This document shows, one piece after another, positions 5,857 through 8,988 of a stretch of DNA of 8,988 nucleotides. Position 1 is the stretch's first letter. Each line of letters opens with the position of its first letter. The notes beneath the pieces were generated by a model. The model had not been told where the DNA came from. It saw nothing but the letters and a program-made list of their open reading frames with translations, and ran no database searches. Source of the DNA: Kiritimatiellales bacterium (lineage in GTDB: Bacteria; Verrucomicrobiota; Kiritimatiellia; Kiritimatiellales; Pontiellaceae); the NCBI GenBank assembly GCA_030630445.1, contig DAOVNC010000116.1:1-8988 (forward strand). The letters are read 5' to 3'. A program made the translations under genes and the position numbers.

Positions 5857-6755
5857 CGCATGGCGTCGATCTGGATTTCCAGCTCCGGCGTCAGCCACAT
5901 CTTCTGCGTGATCGTAAACTTTGCGTGGTCGGAAAAGGCCTTCTCCACGGCGAGGCGATCCTTGGTGAGGTAGGTCTTGAGCAGGAGGACGTGGTTGGCG
6001 CCGACTCCGGAGATAAAGAGAGAGGGTTCTTCGATGCCCAGAGCTTTTAGTTCGGCGGCGAGTTCGGCCTTGTAGGCCTCCGCATCGTCCGTGCCGCCCT
6101 TGAAGATGAACATTTTGGGTCGGCTCGACGGCATGTCGAGAAACTTGTCGCTGTCGGGGGGGTGCTTCCCCGTCATGTCCGCATAGATTTCAAAGGCGGC
6201 AATGGAATCTTCCTTCGCCAGTTTCTTGTCGAGTATCTTAGTCGCTTGTTCCCGCGAGTCCTTCAGGGATTCGACGATGCGGTCGTACAAGCTGTGCTCG
6301 CGGTTGGAGGCGGCCACGTCGAGCAAGAGGGCCACCACCTCGTCCGATTTATGGTTGAGTTGGGCCAGTCCGTGGTAGACGGCGTTGAAGCGCACGTCGG
6401 AAGATTCGTCCTGCGCAAGTTTCATGAGCAGTTCCACGGCCTCCGGGTTTGGTTTGTCCAGCCCCGCCACCAGATTTTGCCCCATGACCCGCGCCGCGAC
6501 GCTGCGCACCGGGATGGCCTTGTCTTCCGCACAGGCCTTAAAGCCGGGCATGAAGCTTTCATCGACCCCGTCCTTCAGCTTCCCTTGGGTGATCATCGCC
6601 AGCGAATGCAGCCGCATGCCGGAGTGGCCAATCACCAGCATTTCCTGGATGGAGATGGTTTTCGGGGCGGTCGGCGCATTGGTCGGCACCACGGGGGATT
6701 GGGCCAGCGCAATGGATACGGCGGCCAAGGATAGGCAAATGGTCCTTTTTATCAT
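5847..6755 (-). CDS. Exported protein of unknown function, probably with HEAT-like helical repeats
   Basis: A 302-residue product. It begins with a clear Sec signal peptide (MIKRTICLSLAAVSIALA, cleavage likely near residue 18-20), so it is periplasmic or secreted. After a Pro/Thr linker, residues ~35-195 are helical. Segments such as 'IPVRSVAARVMGQNLVAGL' and 'SSDVRFNAVYHGLAQL' match the proline/arginine/valine pattern of HEAT repeats, which usually act as protein-binding scaffolds. Residues ~205-302 form a mixed C-terminal part (KMFIFKGGTDDAEAYKAELAAELKALGI) that I cannot assign. No catalytic motif is evident. Two adjacent ATGs (6758 and 6755) follow an AGGAG at 6767-6763. The second has the better spacing (7 nt) and is used here; the other adds one Met. 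It is convergent with the two-CxxC gene and divergent from the Met-rich secreted protein, so the latter pair might share regulation. Confidence 0.85.
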   Translation of the reverse strand: MIKRTICLSLAAVSIALAQSPVVPTNAPTAPKTISIQEMLVIGHSGMRLHSLAMITQGKLKDGVDESFMPGFKACAEDKAIPVRSVAARVMGQNLVAGLDKPNPEAVELLMKLAQDESSDVRFNAVYHGLAQLNHKSDEVVALLLDVAASNREHSLYDRIVESLKDSREQATKILDKKLAKEDSIAAFEIYADMTGKHPPDSDKFLDMPSSRPKMFIFKGGTDDAEAYKAELAAELKALGIEEPSLFISGVGANHVLLLKTYLTKDRLAVEKAFSDHAKFTITQKMWLTPELEIQIDAMREK

Positions 6756-6783
6756 CATAGTGCTCCTAACTTCGAAGTAGACC

Positions 6784-6812
6784 AAGATAGGCAACGAACC
6801 ATTCAAAAACAA
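6784..6812 (-). promoter_or_regulatory. Candidate promoter for the minus-strand exported protein
   Basis: On the minus strand, TTGTTT (6812-6807) and TATCTT (6789-6784) are separated by 17 nt. This would start transcription about 20 nt before the AGGAG of the gene beginning at 6755. Both hexamers match the sigma70 consensus at 4 of 6 positions, so this is a plausible but unproven assignment. Confidence 0.4.
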
Positions 6813-6859
6813 GAAACATTGATTGCAACCCGCTTTTTATTGTCGCAGTCTTGGATCGA

Positions 6860-6909
6860 GTTTTACCCGCCGTGTTGGCGGGGCTGGGGGAAAAGTCGTA
6901 AAACAGGAG
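6860..6909 (+). promoter_or_regulatory. Structured 5' leader ending at the Shine-Dalgarno of the Met-rich secreted protein
   Basis: GTTTTAC (6860-6866) is perfectly complementary to GTAAAAC (6898-6904), and the AGGAG ribosome-binding site follows directly at 6905-6909. Enclosed is a second stem, CCCGCC (6866-6871) and GGCGGG (6877-6882) with loop GTGTT; position 6866 can belong to only one of the two stems. Between them lies a purine-rich G5A4 stretch. The arrangement could control access to the ribosome or stabilise the message. I do not recognise it as a known riboswitch class. Confidence 0.45.
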
Positions 6910-6915
6910 AACACG

Positions 6916-8643
6916 ATGAAGTGGATTAAAGGGATATGTCTTGCAGTAGTAGTTGGCCTATTTGCTGGAAACGCGGCCATGGCCGGGTCGGAGATTGAAA
7001 AACCAGCGGTACTCGACGATGCGTTGCTCACGGTAACGGTTTCGGATCTGCACGGATTGATCGATGGGGCGGGTACGGTGGCCTCCCAAATTTCGCCGAT
7101 GATGAACGGCATGATGCTCAAAAGCATGATCGGGATGCAGATCGGCGACCCGGGCTTGGCGGGAATTGCTCCCGGAAAGGGGTTGGCCGTTGTCGCGCTG
7201 GACCCGACCAATGCCTTTGCCCTCATCGAGATGAGCGAAGCGCAGTTTCCTTCCTGCACCAATGCTCTCGCAGTGGCGGGAATGAAATCCAAATACAGCA
7301 ACGGCCTGTTGATCGTGGGCGATACCGACGAGGAAATCACCAAGGGTTCCAGTTATGCCGATGCCGTGAAAAGCATCCTGTTGGCCAAGCGTAGCCCCAC
7401 GCTGCGGATCGCGTTGAAGCCCTCCGAAAGCATCGCGAAAAACGACGAGAAAATCCAGGGCCTGCTGCAGATGATGCCCATGATGATGGGTATGGGACTG
7501 CAACAGAATCCGGGCACTTCGCCGGAAGCGATCAAGGGCATAACCAAGGTTTTGGAGGGCGAGGTGCGCATCCTCTTGTCGCTGGCCAACCAGATCGAGT
7601 CCGCCGAGATCACTCTGGCACCGGCCAATGGATCCATCCGAATCAACGAGGTTTATTCTCCCGTTCCGGGGAGCAATTTGGCCGACTTCTGCAACTCGCC
7701 CAAAGTAAACCAATGGAATCCGAAGCTGCACTCGGGCTTGCTGGGCGAAGGCGCAATCCAGATCGATTTCTGTTTCGCCAACCCAGAGGCTTTGTCGTCC
7801 CTCTACATGACCGAGGCCGACCAGTTGGTTAAGGAAATGAAATTGGATGCCGAGCAGGTTAAACCCCTCATGGATTCCATGAAAAAGTGGATGGCTGTTT
7901 TTGGCGGAACGGGCTGTGAAAGCATTTTTTCCGATGATGAAACCAGCCTTGGGGCGAGTGTTCTGATGGAGGTCAAAGACGAGGCTGTGGCGCTGGAGCT
8001 GCTCAAAACCATGCAGGCGGACATGGCCGTGATCACGGATCTCTATAAAAGCTTCGGCATGCAGATGGTTTTCAATTTCAAGGAAAACGTTCGGGAACAT
8101 GCCGGCGTGAAGATCCACCAGCTCAAGATGAATATGTCGATGGAGCAGATATCCGCCACGGAGCAAGAGCAGTTCGAGGCCATGGGCCTGACCAATATGC
8201 AGTATGAAATCGCCATCACCGATGGCATCATGGCCTACGCCATGGGCGAGGGCGGAATCGAACGGCTGATCGACCAGATCAAGGAGCCAAAGGCTTCCGC
8301 ACCTGCGCTGAAAGCCCGCTCGGTCTATCCCGCCGATGCCGCCCTCTATTGCGACCTCGACATTGGAGAATACATGGCCTTCATCGCGGCGTTCATGCCC
8401 GAAACCGCAGGCAGCCCGCTGCCGCAGTTCGCCGCCATGCTGAAGGATGCGGAACCAGTCACCATGGCCGGCTACCGCAACAACGGGCGGCTGATGTGCA
8501 GCGTCAACGTACCCAGCGACCTGCTGGCAAAAGTCGGCCAGCTCGCCATGCAGATGCAAATGCAGCAGATGCAGCAAGCGCAGCCGCCGGCGGCATCGGT
8601 AGCGGTACCCCCCTCTACGAATACAACCGGAGCAGTTGAATGA
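6916..8643 (+). CDS. Large methionine-rich exported protein of unknown function
   Basis: A 575-residue product that I cannot assign to a family. It starts with a signal peptide (MKWIKGICLAVVVGLFAGNAAMA, cleavage near residue 23 at AMA/GS), so it is exported. The mature part looks like a soluble mixed alpha/beta protein with no transmembrane helix. Methionine is about 7% (42 of 575 by my count), roughly three times normal. It is clustered at 62-74 (MMNGMMLKSMIGM), 186-193 (MMPMMMGM), 405-409 (MNMSM) and the C-terminal MQMQMQQMQQ at 545-554, followed by a Pro/Ala/Thr tail. Four cysteines (114, 259, 286, 334) and two later ones (479, 528) are present. The start is the ATG at 6916 with AGGAG at 6905-6909, 6 nt away; an upstream in-frame TTG at 6823 would remove the signal peptide from the N-terminus and has no ribosome-binding site. 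It is transcribed away from the HEAT-like exported protein, and both are secreted. Confidence 0.88.
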   Translation: MKWIKGICLAVVVGLFAGNAAMAGSEIEKPAVLDDALLTVTVSDLHGLIDGAGTVASQISPMMNGMMLKSMIGMQIGDPGLAGIAPGKGLAVVALDPTNAFALIEMSEAQFPSCTNALAVAGMKSKYSNGLLIVGDTDEEITKGSSYADAVKSILLAKRSPTLRIALKPSESIAKNDEKIQGLLQMMPMMMGMGLQQNPGTSPEAIKGITKVLEGEVRILLSLANQIESAEITLAPANGSIRINEVYSPVPGSNLADFCNSPKVNQWNPKLHSGLLGEGAIQIDFCFANPEALSSLYMTEADQLVKEMKLDAEQVKPLMDSMKKWMAVFGGTGCESIFSDDETSLGASVLMEVKDEAVALELLKTMQADMAVITDLYKSFGMQMVFNFKENVREHAGVKIHQLKMNMSMEQISATEQEQFEAMGLTNMQYEIAITDGIMAYAMGEGGIERLIDQIKEPKASAPALKARSVYPADAALYCDLDIGEYMAFIAAFMPETAGSPLPQFAAMLKDAEPVTMAGYRNNGRLMCSVNVPSDLLAKVGQLAMQMQMQQMQQAQPPAASVAVPPSTNTTGAVE

Positions 8644-8889
8644 ACGAATATGCACAGCAGTTGTGACCGTATCGCAGTCGGAACCCAGCGAACGGACGGC
8701 CTCGCTCCGGCTCCCGATCTATAATACGCAATTAAGCTGAACAGTATTCTAAGCCACGGAATACACCGCCAAGCGAAGCGATGATTTTCCGCGATCAAAG
8801 GAAGCATCTAAAAATCTGCGAGGAACCTATTAAACGCTCCAAAAAGTACAACCTTCCCCCTGTGTTTATGACCATGAAACGGGATGAAG

Positions 8890-8909
8890 ATATATCATTA
8901 ATGATATAT
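8890..8909. repeat. Perfect 20-bp AT-rich palindrome (possible operator)
   Basis: ATATATCATT followed directly by its exact reverse complement AATGATATAT, with no spacer. Such a two-fold symmetric site suits binding of a dimeric regulator. Flanking GGG (8881-8883) and CCC (8913-8915) extend the symmetry beyond an internal mismatch region. The regulator is unknown; the sequence does not match the usual orientation of the Fur box. Confidence 0.5.
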
Positions 8910-8910
8910 T

Positions 8911-8933
8911 TACCCTGTTTTAAGGGTGTTTTT
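8911..8933 (+). terminator. Weak candidate intrinsic terminator
   Basis: ACCCT (8912-8916), loop GTTTTA, AGGGT (8923-8927), followed by GTTTTT. The 5-bp stem is short and the T-run is only five. The distance from the stop at 8643 (~270 nt) is long for ending that transcript, so it may instead belong to the leader of a gene beyond the window. Confidence 0.35.
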
Positions 8934-8988
8934 AGCCGCATTTATATCACAAACGCATATTTTCTGGCATAGTGCTGTCCGTTTCAGG

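Larger units (their letters stand above)
8644..8988. other. Non-coding stretch at the right edge with palindromes, no convincing gene
   Basis: 345 bp with no ORF that has a ribosome-binding site and recognisable protein-like composition. A 63-codon frame at 8781-8972 lacks a Shine-Dalgarno and runs through the palindromes, so I do not call it. A perfect TATAAT occurs at 8720-8725 but has no matching -35. GTATTC (8744-8749) and GAATAC (8759-8764) form a 6-bp inverted repeat. From about 8810 onward the sequence turns AT-rich, which suggests the control region of a gene beyond the window. Confidence 0.55.

Noticed and set aside
6958..8655. 565-codon minus-strand open frame opposite the Met-rich secreted protein
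   Set aside because: The plus strand has a signal peptide and ribosome-binding site. The antisense His-rich protein results from reading ATG-rich codons backward (CAT = His).
8687..8706. AGCGA/TCGCT hairpin as terminator of the Met-rich gene
   Set aside because: Only five base pairs around a 10-nt loop and no T-run afterwards.
8720..8725. Perfect TATAAT as a promoter -10
   Set aside because: No -35-like hexamer 16-18 nt upstream (the sequence there is GC-rich) and no credible gene directly downstream.
8781..8972. 63-codon plus-strand frame at the right edge
   Set aside because: No Shine-Dalgarno, no recognisable domain, and it runs through the palindrome and terminator-like hairpin. I cannot exclude a small gene but do not support it.
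8965..8980. TGGCA resembling the -24 element of a sigma54 promoter
   Set aside because: The -12 element is poor (TGTCC where TTGC[AT] is expected), so only half the site matches.

Overview
The window reads as chromosomal DNA from a moderately GC-rich, Gram-negative-type bacterium. My best guess is the PVC superphylum, probably a Kiritimatiellota/Pontiella-like organism. This is inference from three things: a secreted-protein C-terminus with DxDGDG calcium-binding repeats and a '...LESPDLSSW...RFFRL' tail, several secreted proteins with no recognisable family, and short intergenic palindromes of a kind I associate with that group. No rRNA, tRNA, CRISPR array, transposase or phage gene is visible.

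Layout. Positions 3-308 hold the 3' end of a large secreted or surface protein. A complete type I glycerate kinase follows (342-1433). An AT-rich gap of about 200 bp then leads into a promoter that appears to place transcription start on the ATG of ftsK (1671-4004). ftsK overlaps by 14 nt a RodZ-like HTH/membrane gene (3991-4599), which is followed by pgsA (4638-5204). This forms a compact cell-envelope/division operon with the ftsK-rodZ-pgsA order also known, with extra genes, in Firmicutes such as Bacillus. A long REP-like inverted repeat (5199-5265) closes pgsA and contains its stop codon. After it comes a small two-CxxC protein of unknown function (5280-5840), with its own Shine-Dalgarno sequence.

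That gene converges on a minus-strand secreted, possibly HEAT-repeat protein (5847-6755). The two stop codons are 6 nt apart inside one hairpin that may terminate both. A divergent regulatory region (6756-6915) separates it from a 575-residue, unusually methionine-rich secreted protein (6916-8643), whose leader can form a nested stem structure ending at its Shine-Dalgarno. The last 345 bp carry no convincing gene but hold a perfect 20-bp AT palindrome and overlapping hairpins.

The central genes are housekeeping: chromosome segregation at division (FtsK), cell-shape scaffolding (RodZ-like) and phosphatidylglycerol synthesis (PgsA). I see no clear new multi-gene system. The points most worth following are the leaderless ftsK start, the repeat that ends pgsA, the stop-codon hairpin, and the uncharacterised two-CxxC, HEAT-like and Met-rich proteins.
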